Shown here one piece after another: positions 1 to 8,180 of a DNA stretch of 64,000 nt. The notes below the pieces were generated by a model. The model was not told the DNA's origin. It made no database searches and was given only the letters and a program-made list of their open reading frames with translations. Every line of letters begins with the position of its first letter. Positions within the stretch are counted from its first letter, which is position 1. The DNA comes from Pseudorhodobacter wandonensis. GTDB lineage: Bacteria > Pseudomonadota > Alphaproteobacteria > Rhodobacterales > Rhodobacteraceae. The translations under genes and the position numbers were made by a program. The stretch covers positions 186,001 through 250,000 of the forward strand of contig NZ_LGHT01000031.1 in NCBI RefSeq assembly GCF_001202035.1, written 5' to 3'.

Positions 1-1027
1 CATCAAGCCCCATGCGCTTGGCGATGAGGGCGGTCAGGAAACCGTGCAGTTTATCGGCCCAAGCCTGTGCGTTGGCGACGTAATGGGCGTCGCGCAGCAC
101 GGCGATGAGAGTTGTTTGAAAGCCTGCGGCGCGGGCGCCTTCGAGTTTGACTGTGTATTGACCCGGCACCCATTTTGAGCCTGTCGCGCGGGTGCGTGTG
201 GCATCAAGTGCGGTGTATTTGGTTTGCGTCACGTCCAGATGGCCGCCCGGCTCATACAGGATAAACGGGTCAGAGTTTTCATAAAGCATATGGGCGGAAA
301 CGGAGTGCGGCGTGCAGGTGGCACCCGTGGCAAGGGGTTCGACGGTGAAGCCTTCGCTATCGAAATCGACGAGGATGACGCCCGAGGTCGGGTTGGTGGA
401 ACACAGCGCCCCGCATTCGGCCACTTTGGCACCGTGCCAAGCCGCCCCCGCATGATCGCCGCGCATCAGGGGCAAGGCTGCGATGATTGCGGTATCCGTA
501 GTGCGGCCGGCGATGACGATGTCGGCACCGGTGTTCAGTGCGGCCTGGATTTGCTCGGCGCCGGCAAGGGCGACGATATTGGTCATTTGCGCCAAGGTTT
601 CGGCGCTGATTTCGGGTGCGGGTGTCAGGGGCCTTATGCGGCCCGCTGCAAGGGCGTCGGTAATACGGGCGGCGGGTTGGCCCGAATAGAGGCGGGCGAC
701 GCGCAGGGATTGGCTCAGCTCGGTGGCGATTTCCTGGGTGATGTCGAACATCCAGTCGACGCAGGCATCGGCGCCGCAGGTGCCTGCTGTGCCGATGACC
801 AGTGGTACGCCAGCCTCGGCGCGTGCCAGCATCAGTTCGCGCCATTCCGATTTGGTGACGGAACGCGCGTATTTTGATTGCCCCGCGCCGAGAGAGAAGG
901 GCCCACTGTCAGTGGACCCCCCGTCGATTGCGATCAGGTCTGGCTTGGCAGCCACACCGCGGGCCAAGGCGGCGCGGTCAAAGCCGAGGCAGAGCACGCC
1001 GGAAGGGATGAGTACGCGCGTTGGCAT
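1..1027 (-). CDS. AtuA-like (DUF1446) protein, 3' end beyond left edge
   Basis: Open minus-strand frame, about 342 codons visible, running off the left edge. The N-terminus reads MPTRVLIPSGVLCLGF, followed by IDGGSTDSGPF, VIGTAGTCGA and DIVIAGRTTDTA segments, which match the acyclic terpene utilisation AtuA / DUF1446 family. The molecular function of that family is not established. The ATG overlaps the stop of tctA (TAATG), so the two are probably translationally coupled. The position behind a tripartite carboxylate transporter suggests that it acts on the imported acid, which is inference. The family call is fairly secure; the substrate is unknown. Confidence 0.8.
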   Translation of the reverse strand, partial: MPTRVLIPSGVLCLGFDRAALARGVAAKPDLIAIDGGSTDSGPFSLGAGQSKYARSVTKSEWRELMLARAEAGVPLVIGTAGTCGADACVDWMFDITQEIATELSQSLRVARLYSGQPAARITDALAAGRIRPLTPAPEISAETLAQMTNIVALAGAEQIQAALNTGADIVIAGRTTDTAIIAALPLMRGDHAGAAWHGAKVAECGALCSTNPTSGVILVDFDSEGFTVEPLATGATCTPHSVSAHMLYENSDPFILYEPGGHLDVTQTKYTALDATRTRATGSKWVPGQYTVKLEGARAAGFQTTLIAVLRDAHYVANAQAWADKLHGFLTALIAKRMGLD

Positions 1028-2541
1028 TAATCTTCGTCCGTAGTTGGGAGAGGGGGCTTTTTCACGAATTGGCGCAGGAAGATCGGGGCGAGGAAGCCCA
1101 GAACCGCTGCAATCCAGAACCCGATCGCGATGGGTGACGAAAAGAGGTAGGTCCAGTCGCCATCCGACAGGATCATCGCGCGGCGCAGGTTATCCTCCAT
1201 CGCGTTGCCCAAGAGGATGCCGAGGATGATTGGAACGGTTGGAATGTCGATCTTGCGGCAGACATAGCCAAGCACACCAAAGCCGACCATCAGCATCATG
1301 TCAAAGCTGGAACCGGTCAGCGAGTAGATGCCGACAAAGGCGATCATCGTGACGCCCGGCAGCAGGATGTAGGACGGCACCGAGAGGATTTTGACGAACA
1401 CCTTGACCATCGGCACGTTCATGATCAGCAACATGACGTTGGCAATCAGAAGTGCGGCGATCAGCGACCAGACCACATCAGGCCGTTCGGTAAACAGCAG
1501 CGGGCCGGGGGTGATGTTCAGCGTCAGCAGCAGTGCCAGCAGAACGGCGGTGGTGCCGGAACCGGGTACGCCAAGGGTCAGCATTGGGATCAGCGCGCCG
1601 CCGGCGGCAGCGTTATTGCCGGCCTCAGGCGCGGCGACACCGCGCGGGTTGCCTTTGCCAAAGCTTGCCTTGTCATTCGAGATCGATTTTTCGCCCATAT
1701 AGGCAAGGAACGAGCCTAGGGACGCGCCCGCACCCGGCAGGATGCCTGCCAGAAACCCGATGCCAGAGCCGCGCAGCATGGCGCCTTTGGTGTCGTTCAG
1801 CATCTTCCACGGGATCAGCACTTTGCCCAGTTTCACGCCGATGGCGCTGTTTTTGCCGTGGGTTTCGATAAAGTGGAACACCTCGGATACAGCGAACAAC
1901 CCGACGATGGCGACAAGGAAATCGATACCGTCAAACAGGTGCAGGTTGCCAAAGGTAAAGCGCTGCATGTTGGTGGTTTTATCCAGCCCGATCATCGCGA
2001 TACCAAGGCCGATACAGGCGGCCATGGCCGATTTGGCCTGATTGTTTGACCCCACACCGCCAAGGGTGCAAAAGGCCAGCATGTAAAGCGCGAAATACTC
2101 GGCAGGGCCGAATTTGAACGCCACGCGGGCCAGCCAAGGGGCCATCAGCATCAGGCCGACCGTGGCCAGAAACGCGCCGACGAATGAGGCGACGCCAGAC
2201 ACAACCAGCGCATCGCCAGCCTTGCCCTGTTTGGCCATCGGGTAGCCATCAAGCGTGGTCATCATCGCCGGTTCATCGCCCGGAATGTTCAGCAGGATCG
2301 AGGAAATCCGCCCGCCATACATTGCGCCGTAGTAAACCGAGGTGAGCAGGACCAATGCGGAGATCGCATCAAATCCCATGGAAAACGAGATGGGGATAAG
2401 CAAGGCCACGCCGTTGGATGGCCCAAGCCCCGGCAAAGCGCCGATGATGGTGCCGACAAAGCAGCCGATGACGGCCAATACGAGGGTATAAGGCGACAAT
2501 GCGATGGAAAACCCAAGCGCGAGATTGTTCAGCAGATCCAT
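1027..2541 (-). CDS. tctA: TctA, large membrane subunit of tripartite tricarboxylate transporter
   Basis: 504 residues, the usual TctA length. It is very hydrophobic, with around a dozen predicted membrane segments. The N-terminal loop carries the family's conserved PGLGPSNG sequence at residues 37-44, and a related glycine/proline-rich loop recurs in the second half (GVPGSGTTAVL), as expected of the internal duplication in TctA. An AAGGA ribosome site precedes the ATG. It works with TctB and the periplasmic TctC in cation-coupled uptake of carboxylates. Its stop overlaps the start of the AtuA-like gene, so it belongs to a tctC-tctB-tctA-atuA-like operon. The substrate cannot be read from sequence. 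Confidence 0.95.
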   Translation of the reverse strand: MDLLNNLALGFSIALSPYTLVLAVIGCFVGTIIGALPGLGPSNGVALLIPISFSMGFDAISALVLLTSVYYGAMYGGRISSILLNIPGDEPAMMTTLDGYPMAKQGKAGDALVVSGVASFVGAFLATVGLMLMAPWLARVAFKFGPAEYFALYMLAFCTLGGVGSNNQAKSAMAACIGLGIAMIGLDKTTNMQRFTFGNLHLFDGIDFLVAIVGLFAVSEVFHFIETHGKNSAIGVKLGKVLIPWKMLNDTKGAMLRGSGIGFLAGILPGAGASLGSFLAYMGEKSISNDKASFGKGNPRGVAAPEAGNNAAAGGALIPMLTLGVPGSGTTAVLLALLLTLNITPGPLLFTERPDVVWSLIAALLIANVMLLIMNVPMVKVFVKILSVPSYILLPGVTMIAFVGIYSLTGSSFDMMLMVGFGVLGYVCRKIDIPTVPIILGILLGNAMEDNLRRAMILSDGDWTYLFSSPIAIGFWIAAVLGFLAPIFLRQFVKKPPLPTTDED

Positions 2542-2558
2542 GAGGAAATCCTTAATGC

Positions 2559-2578
2559 TAGAGGCGATACGGCCTCTA
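2559..2578. other. Intercistronic hairpin between tctB and tctA
   Basis: Perfect 7-bp inverted repeat TAGAGGC / GCCTCTA around a 6-nt loop in the 74-bp gap between tctB and tctA. No T-run follows on the minus strand, so it is more likely an mRNA processing or stability element than a terminator. Confidence 0.4.
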
Positions 2579-2615
2579 TATGTCTTGGTTCGCGGTCAAA
2601 CGGACGCAGAATGCG

Positions 2616-3056
2616 CTAGCCCATCAAGGCAGGCGGCAATCCTTTGAGGCTGAGGCCAAGGATGAATTTGAACATCACATAAAGCCCGACGCCAAGGCCA
2701 AGGCCGGTTGCCACGGCCAGTTGCGGCTTGGGGTTGATTTGATAGCTGAGGATGCCCGAAACGATGATCGTGGGCAGGATAAAGCCCAAGGGTTTGACCA
2801 GCATCGCATAGGCAAACATCGCAACCAGCGCGATGCCGAGGTTCAGCAATGTCTTGCCAATCGGCCATTCGACATCCGGGTCGGGCTTTAGCATCATCGC
2901 GAACGCGCACAGCATGGTCACGCCACCGATCAGGTAGGGAAAGATCCGCGGGCCAACCGGGTCTGACATAAAGCTGGTGCGAATGGTCGTGGCGCTGAGG
3001 ATATACCCCAGCGCCACAATCATCATGACCAGACCAAAAATCCGGTCTCCGCGCAT
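2616..3056 (-). CDS. tctB: TctB, small membrane subunit of tripartite tricarboxylate transporter
   Basis: 146 residues with about four hydrophobic segments, the size and layout of TctB small permease subunits. The N-terminus MRGDRIFGLVMMIVALGYILSA is the first membrane helix, and the DPVGPRIFPYLIG motif in the first periplasmic loop is typical of the family. The ATG overlaps the TAA of tctC (TAATG), and tctA follows after 74 bp. It is expected to associate with TctA in the inner membrane. Sequence conservation in TctB is low, so the call rests on motif, topology and operon position together. Confidence 0.9.
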   Translation of the reverse strand: MRGDRIFGLVMMIVALGYILSATTIRTSFMSDPVGPRIFPYLIGGVTMLCAFAMMLKPDPDVEWPIGKTLLNLGIALVAMFAYAMLVKPLGFILPTIIVSGILSYQINPKPQLAVATGLGLGVGLYVMFKFILGLSLKGLPPALMG

Positions 3057-4024
3057 TATTGGATAACCCCGATTTCCTTGGACAGGGTAACGGTATCGGC
3101 AATCACGCCATCAACCCAGGTCTGGAAGTCGGCACCAACTTTGGTGAAAGGCGCAAGGCCGTTTTCGGCCATCGCGGTTTTCCACTGCTCGCTGTCAGCC
3201 ACAGCTTTCAGGCGGGTCGCCCAGGTGTTGAACTGGTCATCCGAGATGCCTTTGGGCACATAGACGCCGCGCCAGTTTACAGCAACCACGTCAAAGCCTT
3301 GCTCGCGTGCGGTCGGGATGTCTTCAAAGCCGGGAACACGCTCTTCGGTTAGAACGGCCAGAACGCGCACGTCGCCAGATTTGATGAAGCCGACGATTTC
3401 CGACATGTCGCCGGTCATCGCTTGGGTAAAGCCGCCAACGGTTTGGGTGATCGCATCTGCGCCACCGTCAACACCAATATATTTGATTTTGGTGATGTCG
3501 TTGAAACCAGCAGCTTTCATGATTTGCAGTGGTTTCATGTGGTCAAAACCGCCCACAGCCGAACCGCCTGCAAAGGCAACCGAGGCCGGATCAGCCTTGA
3601 TCGCGGCAACCATGTCGCCAAGGTTTTGGAACGGGCTGTCCTTGGCCACAACGATCACGCCCGGATCAGCACCGATTGCGCCAACGAAACGCACCTGATC
3701 GGCGGTCATGCCGGCATAGGCGTTTTGCGCCAGACGGGTGGTGGTTGCCGAAGAGGCTGCAACGATCACGTCAGGATCGGTGTTGTGATCTGCCACAACG
3801 GCCGAAAACGCCACACCGCCGCCGCCGCCTGCCATGTTGGTCACTTGCATCGGTGCGTCGATGGCTTTGACTTCATACATGATGTTGGCGATCTGACGGC
3901 AGGTGAAATCCCAGCCGCCGCCGGGGTTTGCGGGTGCGATGCATTCAGTCGCAAAGGCCGAACCTACAGACATGGCGGAAAGCAGAGCGCTGGTGCCCAG
4001 CACTTTGAACATAGTCATTTTCAT
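3056..4024 (-). CDS. tctC: TctC, periplasmic solute-binding protein (Bug family)
   Basis: 322 residues from the ATG at 4024, chosen because GGGAGGA lies just upstream and the product then begins with a clean Sec signal peptide cleaved near residue 25 (SAFA/TE). The mature N-terminus CIAPANPGGGWDFTCRQ is the diagnostic TctC segment contacting carboxylate ligands. Longer in-frame starts up to 4138 would bury the signal peptide. It captures the carboxylate in the periplasm for TctAB. It is the first gene of the tct operon and is transcribed divergently from the two-component genes beginning at 4146, which probably control it. Confidence 0.94.
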   Translation of the reverse strand: MKMTMFKVLGTSALLSAMSVGSAFATECIAPANPGGGWDFTCRQIANIMYEVKAIDAPMQVTNMAGGGGGVAFSAVVADHNTDPDVIVAASSATTTRLAQNAYAGMTADQVRFVGAIGADPGVIVVAKDSPFQNLGDMVAAIKADPASVAFAGGSAVGGFDHMKPLQIMKAAGFNDITKIKYIGVDGGADAITQTVGGFTQAMTGDMSEIVGFIKSGDVRVLAVLTEERVPGFEDIPTAREQGFDVVAVNWRGVYVPKGISDDQFNTWATRLKAVADSEQWKTAMAENGLAPFTKVGADFQTWVDGVIADTVTLSKEIGVIQ

Positions 4025-4145
4025 TATTGTCCTCCCAGACGTTAATATGCGCTGGGGTCCGGCTTGCGCTGACCCTCTTGCATGCCAGACGATTCCCGTT
4101 GAAGCTGACACTAACCTGTCATGGGTTGGGGGAGACATAAGAAAC

Positions 4146-4811
4146 GTGCGATTTTTATTGGTCGAGGATAGCGCCGAACTGGCGCAGCCGGTGCGCGATT
4201 TGTTGGCATTGGACGGGCACGGGGTAGATTGGGCCGCCAGTTTGGCCGAGGCGCAGGATTGTCTGAACGCGGCGACTTATGACCTGATATTGCTGGATAT
4301 TATGCTGCCAGATGGCGACGGGCGGCGGTTTTTGCAGGCGCAGCGGCGGGCGGGCCATGACACACCGGTAATCGTGATGACCGCCCGCGCGGCGGTGTCT
4401 GACCGCGTGGACGTGCTGGATAGCGGGGCGGATGATTATATTACCAAGCCGTTTGATTTTGCCGAGCTGGAGGCGCGGGTGCGGGCGGTTTTGCGCCGCA
4501 GGGGGGGCGCGGCGCAGACGGTGCGAATCTATGCCGACTTGTCATTTAACCCTTTGACCGCGACTGTGACTATCAACGGTGAGTCCCGCGATTTGCGTAA
4601 CCGCGAGCTGCGGTTGTTTGAGGTGTTGCTGGCGGCCCCCGACCGGATTTTCAGCAAGGACCAGCTGTGCGACCGCCTGTTTTCCTATGCCGAAAGCGTC
4701 AGCGACAACGCGATTGAGGTTTATGTAGGTCGTTTGCGCAAGAAGCTGGCAGGTTCGGCGGCGCGGATAGAGACGGTGCGCGGGCTGGGCTATAAGTTGA
4801 CAACAGGATGA
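4146..4811 (+). CDS. TctD-like OmpR-family response regulator
   Basis: 221 residues starting at a GTG preceded by GGGGGAGA. The N-terminal receiver domain has acidic residues near E7 and D8, the phospho-acceptor D51 (in LLDIMLPDG) and K101 (in ITKPFD). The C-terminal half is an OmpR/PhoB winged helix with the usual GLGYKL end. It starts 121 bp from the divergent tctC and its stop overlaps the kinase start (ATGA), so it probably activates tctCBA in response to the kinase. Longer upstream starts would run into the tctC promoter and are not supported by receiver alignment. Confidence 0.92.
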   Translation: MRFLLVEDSAELAQPVRDLLALDGHGVDWAASLAEAQDCLNAATYDLILLDIMLPDGDGRRFLQAQRRAGHDTPVIVMTARAAVSDRVDVLDSGADDYITKPFDFAELEARVRAVLRRRGGAAQTVRIYADLSFNPLTATVTINGESRDLRNRELRLFEVLLAAPDRIFSKDQLCDRLFSYAESVSDNAIEVYVGRLRKKLAGSAARIETVRGLGYKLTTG

Positions 4812-6187
4812 GGGCGTTTTTGCCCAATGGCAGTCTGCGTGCCAAGCTGGTGGTGCAGCTTTTGGTGGTGGCGGCGGCGCTGGCGGTGCTGCTGTATTTC
4901 ACCGTGCGCACCACAGCCGACCGCGCCGCCGAAGCAACGCAGGATGCGATTTTGGGGGCGGCGACGACCTCTATCGCCGAGCAGCTGCGTGCGACCGAGG
5001 ACGGCATCGAGGTTGATCTGGCCTATGCGACGTTTTCGATGCTGGGGGCGATCGGGCAGGACCGTTTGTTTTACCGCATTGATATTGGTGGGAAAACGGT
5101 CACCGGCTATGATGATTTGCCGTTGCCCGAGGTGCAGCCTGCGTCACTGGCTGCGGCGTTCTACACAGCGCCCTATCTTGATACCGAACTGCGGATTGCC
5201 GTGGTGGCCCGCAGTATGATTGTGGGCAAGGGGCCGGTGCCTGTGCTGGTTATGGTGGGGCAAACGCGGCTGGGGCAGGCGGCGATTGCCGATAGTCTGG
5301 CCAACCGTGCGGCGCTGGTGGGATTGGGGTTTTTCTTGCTGGCGGTGCCCTTGTCGCTGCTGTCGGCGGGATCGGTTTTCAACCCGATCAACCGCTTGGC
5401 CGAGGCAGTGGGGCGGCGTGGCCCGCGCGATTTGCGGCCTGTGCGCCACCCTGCACCGCGCGAGTTGGCGCCGCTGATCGGGGCGTTGAACGGGTTTGTC
5501 GCGCGGTTGCGGGGGGCGTTGTCGCAGACTGAAACCTTTATTGCCGAGGCGGCGCATCATATCCGCACCCCGCTTTCTACCGTGCGGACCGAGGCCGAAA
5601 TTGCGCTGCGCCAATCGAATGATGAAGGCACGCGGGTGCGGTTGCGCTCGATGATCCGCGGGGTTGAGACGAGCGCGCGTTCGGCCAGCCAGTTGCTGGA
5701 CCATGCGATGGTGCTGTACCGCTCGGATCAGCTGGAAAGCGTCGAGGTGGATTTGGCGACCGTTGCGCAGAATGTGGCGCGGGCATTTGAACCCACGGCC
5801 GAGTTGAAAGAGCTGGATCTGGTGGTGGAAGGCGAGGCGCCGCTGTTGACCACGGGCGATCCGTTGCTGGTGGAAAGCGCTTTGCGCAATCTGGTGGACA
5901 ATGCGATCAAGTATTCCGAGGCCGAAACCGAGGTGCGGATTGTGCTGTCGCGTGCTGTGGGCATGGCGGTGGTGCAAGTGTTGGACCAAGGGCGCGGCTT
6001 GCAAGGCGTGCCGGTGGCGCGGCTGACGGGCCGGTTTACGCGTGGGCAGAATGTGGGCGATGTGGTAGGGTCGGGGCTTGGGTTGACGATTGTGACCGAG
6101 GTGGCTGCAGCGCTGGGCGGGCGGTTCGAGTTGACGCAAAGAGAGACGGGGGGCACATGCGCCAGCTTATTCTTGCCGGCTTGCTAG
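4808..6187 (+). CDS. TctE-like sensor histidine kinase
   Basis: 459 residues. Two membrane segments (about 15-33 and 168-187) bracket a periplasmic region of the TctE type. A HAMP-like linker follows, then the dimerisation box with phospho-acceptor H250 in the context AAHHIRTPL, then a HATPase domain with N-box (NLVDNAIKYS) and G-boxes (DQGRGL, GSGLGLTIV). It is inferred to phosphorylate the adjacent OmpR-type regulator. Its last 31 nt overlap the following periplasmic protein gene in another frame. The kinase may sense that protein's ligand state rather than binding the substrate itself. Confidence 0.93.
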   Translation: MRAFLPNGSLRAKLVVQLLVVAAALAVLLYFTVRTTADRAAEATQDAILGAATTSIAEQLRATEDGIEVDLAYATFSMLGAIGQDRLFYRIDIGGKTVTGYDDLPLPEVQPASLAAAFYTAPYLDTELRIAVVARSMIVGKGPVPVLVMVGQTRLGQAAIADSLANRAALVGLGFFLLAVPLSLLSAGSVFNPINRLAEAVGRRGPRDLRPVRHPAPRELAPLIGALNGFVARLRGALSQTETFIAEAAHHIRTPLSTVRTEAEIALRQSNDEGTRVRLRSMIRGVETSARSASQLLDHAMVLYRSDQLESVEVDLATVAQNVARAFEPTAELKELDLVVEGEAPLLTTGDPLLVESALRNLVDNAIKYSEAETEVRIVLSRAVGMAVVQVLDQGRGLQGVPVARLTGRFTRGQNVGDVVGSGLGLTIVTEVAAALGGRFELTQRETGGTCASLFLPAC

Positions 6188-7191
6188 GCCTGTATGCCTG
6201 TGCGGCGCAGGCGTTCGAGGTTGAAGATCAGCGCGTCTTTGGTACCGGTTCGGGGGCCGAGATTGCCGTGCTTTCAACCACCGATACCGAGATTTTCGCG
6301 CCGTTGATCGAGGCGTTTTTGGCGCAAAACCCTGCGCTGCGGTTGCGCTATGTTGTGGCGTCAAGCCAGGAAGTGTACCGCGCGGTGCATGACGAGGGGG
6401 CGGCGTTTGATCTGGTGATTTCCTCGGCGATGGATTTGCAGATGAAGCTGGCAAATGACGGGTTTGCGGCTGGGTATGCCTCAGATGCCGTGCTGGGTTT
6501 GCCGGGCTGGGCGCGTTGGCGTGACCGCCTGTTCGGCTTTGCGTTAGAGCCGGTGGTGATGTTGGCGTCGCGCCGCGCGTTGCGCGGGCTAGAGATGCCG
6601 CGCAGTCGGCGTGATCTGATTGATTTGCTGCGCGCCAACCCAGAACGGTTCAACGGGAGGATTGCGACCTATGACCCGCATGTTTCGGGGGCGGGTTATT
6701 TGTTTGCTACCCAGGACGCGCGGCAGACGGATGCGTTTTGGCGGCTGGCCGAGGTAATGGGGCGGTTGAATGCGCGGCTCTATTGCTGTTCGGGCGATAT
6801 GATCAAAGGGTTGGAGAACGGTGATCTGGCGCTGGCCTATAATGTGGTGGGCAGTTACGCGCAAACGCGACTGCCCGATGGTGCAGAGGGTGAATTGCCC
6901 GATATTGTGGTGATCGAGCCTGAGGATTTTACGGTTGCGCTGCTGCGCACCGCCTTTGTGCCGGTGGGGGCGGCGCGGCCGGAACTGGGGGGGGCATTGC
7001 TGGATTTCATGTTGGGCGTGCAGGGACGGGCGTTGATTGACGGGGTGGCGGAATTGCCGCCTTTGGACCAGACCGCGCTTGCACCGCATTTGCGGCCCAT
7101 CCGTCTGGACCCCGGCTTGTTGGTCTATCTGGACCAGATCAAGCGGCGGAACTTTTTGGGCGAATGGGATGCGGCGATGACCCAGCCCTGA
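6157..7191 (+). CDS. Periplasmic AfuA/PgtC-like binding protein linked to a two-component system
   Basis: 344 residues with a Sec signal peptide (MRQLILAGLLGLYACAAQA). The body resembles periplasmic iron/phosphosugar-type binding proteins (segments VLSTTDTEIFAPLIEAF, LVISSAMDLQ, YDPHVSGAGYLF). No permease genes accompany it. It overlaps the kinase gene by 31 nt. This matches the arrangement of PgtC, a periplasmic regulatory protein acting with the PgtB kinase in Salmonella, and binding-protein-like accessory factors of TctE kinases elsewhere. I infer a sensory role in the tct circuit; transport with a distant permease is the alternative. Confidence 0.75.
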   Translation: MRQLILAGLLGLYACAAQAFEVEDQRVFGTGSGAEIAVLSTTDTEIFAPLIEAFLAQNPALRLRYVVASSQEVYRAVHDEGAAFDLVISSAMDLQMKLANDGFAAGYASDAVLGLPGWARWRDRLFGFALEPVVMLASRRALRGLEMPRSRRDLIDLLRANPERFNGRIATYDPHVSGAGYLFATQDARQTDAFWRLAEVMGRLNARLYCCSGDMIKGLENGDLALAYNVVGSYAQTRLPDGAEGELPDIVVIEPEDFTVALLRTAFVPVGAARPELGGALLDFMLGVQGRALIDGVAELPPLDQTALAPHLRPIRLDPGLLVYLDQIKRRNFLGEWDAAMTQP

Positions 7192-7204
7192 GGCGGAGGC
7201 GGTA

Positions 7205-7277
7205 GCAGGGGGGCGCGGCCCCCCTCTGGCCCTGAGGGGCCATTCACCCCTCGGGATATTTTTGCCGAAAAGAAAGC
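7205..7277 (+). repeat. GC hairpin plus dispersed repeat, copy 1 (CCAAGATGAAA-like tail)
   Basis: The gap between two convergent genes holds a GC-rich inverted repeat (GGGGGGCGCGGCCCCCC) and a second one (CCCTGAGGGG), then CTCGGGATATTTTTGCCGA. Hairpin followed by a T-run looks like an intrinsic terminator. The tail belongs to a repeat seen ten times in the window. Confidence 0.6.
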
Positions 7278-7280
7278 GGG

Positions 7281-8180
7281 TTAGCGGTGTTTGCGTTTTT
7301 GGCCAGCGATCAGTGCGGCACTGATGATGAGGGCGGCACCGATATAGATGCCGGTTGTCGGGATTTCATTGAACATGAAGTAGCCGACCGAAACCGAAAG
7401 GATCAGCGAGGCATAGCCCAAAGGCGCGATCACGCCGGCCTCGGCCCAGTAATGGGCGCGCATGAAGCAAAACTGTGCGGTTTGCGAGAAGATGCCGACC
7501 GAGAGCAGGATGGGCCAATGGCTGCCGGGGGCTTGCCAGTAAAACGCGGCGGGAAGGGCGGCCACGACGGCAAGGCCTGCGGTTTGCCAGACCATTTGGG
7601 CCAAAGGGTCCTCATGCCGCATGCGGCGCAGGATGATGACGGCGCCGGTACCGGCAAAGACCGAGGCAAAGAGGGCCGCGAGACCGGTGGCATAGGCGGC
7701 GCTGAGGCTGTTCGGATCGACAGCAATAACAACGCCGATCAGGCCGATGCCGCCGGCAAGCCATTGTTTGGGCAGGATGCGTTCGCGCAAGATCAGCGCG
7801 GCGAGGGTCATCATCAGCAAAGGTCGTGTGAAGTTGACAGTGGTGAACATGGCAAAGGGTAGTTTGGCCACACCGAAAAAGCTGCCCGTCATGGCGATGG
7901 TTGACAGCCCCGTGCGAAAGAGTTGCAGGCGCGGGTTGGTAAGGCGCTGGAAGCCGCCTTTGTAGATGACGAACGGGATGAGGACGGCAAGCCCGACCAG
8001 TGCCCGAATGAGAACGATCTGGATTGAGGGCAGCGAGACGCCCAGCGATTTGACAATGGTCAGCGACCAGATGTTGAAGCTCATATCCGTCAGCAGCCAG
8101 ACTGCGCCGCGCAGATTGTTGCGGGCGGGGCCGGTATCGGGGTTGGTGTGCGGGGCCGTAAGGCGCGGGATGATGGCCAT
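7281..8180 (-). CDS. DMT-superfamily (EamA) permease
   Basis: 299 residues with about ten hydrophobic helices arranged as two EamA repeats. The first half contains LIRALVGLAVLIPFVIYKGG and the second half the matching end with FNEIPTTGIYIGAALI. It starts immediately after the stop of the PIG-L gene, so it is the third cistron of a minus-strand ROK, PIG-L, DMT operon. Family members export or import metabolites such as amino acids and nucleosides. The operon suggests a link to the carbohydrate module, but the substrate is not predictable. Confidence 0.88.
   Translation of the reverse strand: MAIIPRLTAPHTNPDTGPARNNLRGAVWLLTDMSFNIWSLTIVKSLGVSLPSIQIVLIRALVGLAVLIPFVIYKGGFQRLTNPRLQLFRTGLSTIAMTGSFFGVAKLPFAMFTTVNFTRPLLMMTLAALILRERILPKQWLAGGIGLIGVVIAVDPNSLSAAYATGLAALFASVFAGTGAVIILRRMRHEDPLAQMVWQTAGLAVVAALPAAFYWQAPGSHWPILLSVGIFSQTAQFCFMRAHYWAEAGVIAPLGYASLILSVSVGYFMFNEIPTTGIYIGAALIISAALIAGQKRKHR

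Noticed and set aside
224-877. 217-residue plus-strand frame
   Set aside because: It lies opposite the AtuA-like gene, whose minus-strand frame gives a clear family sequence through the same bases. The plus frame is glycine-rich shadow sequence.
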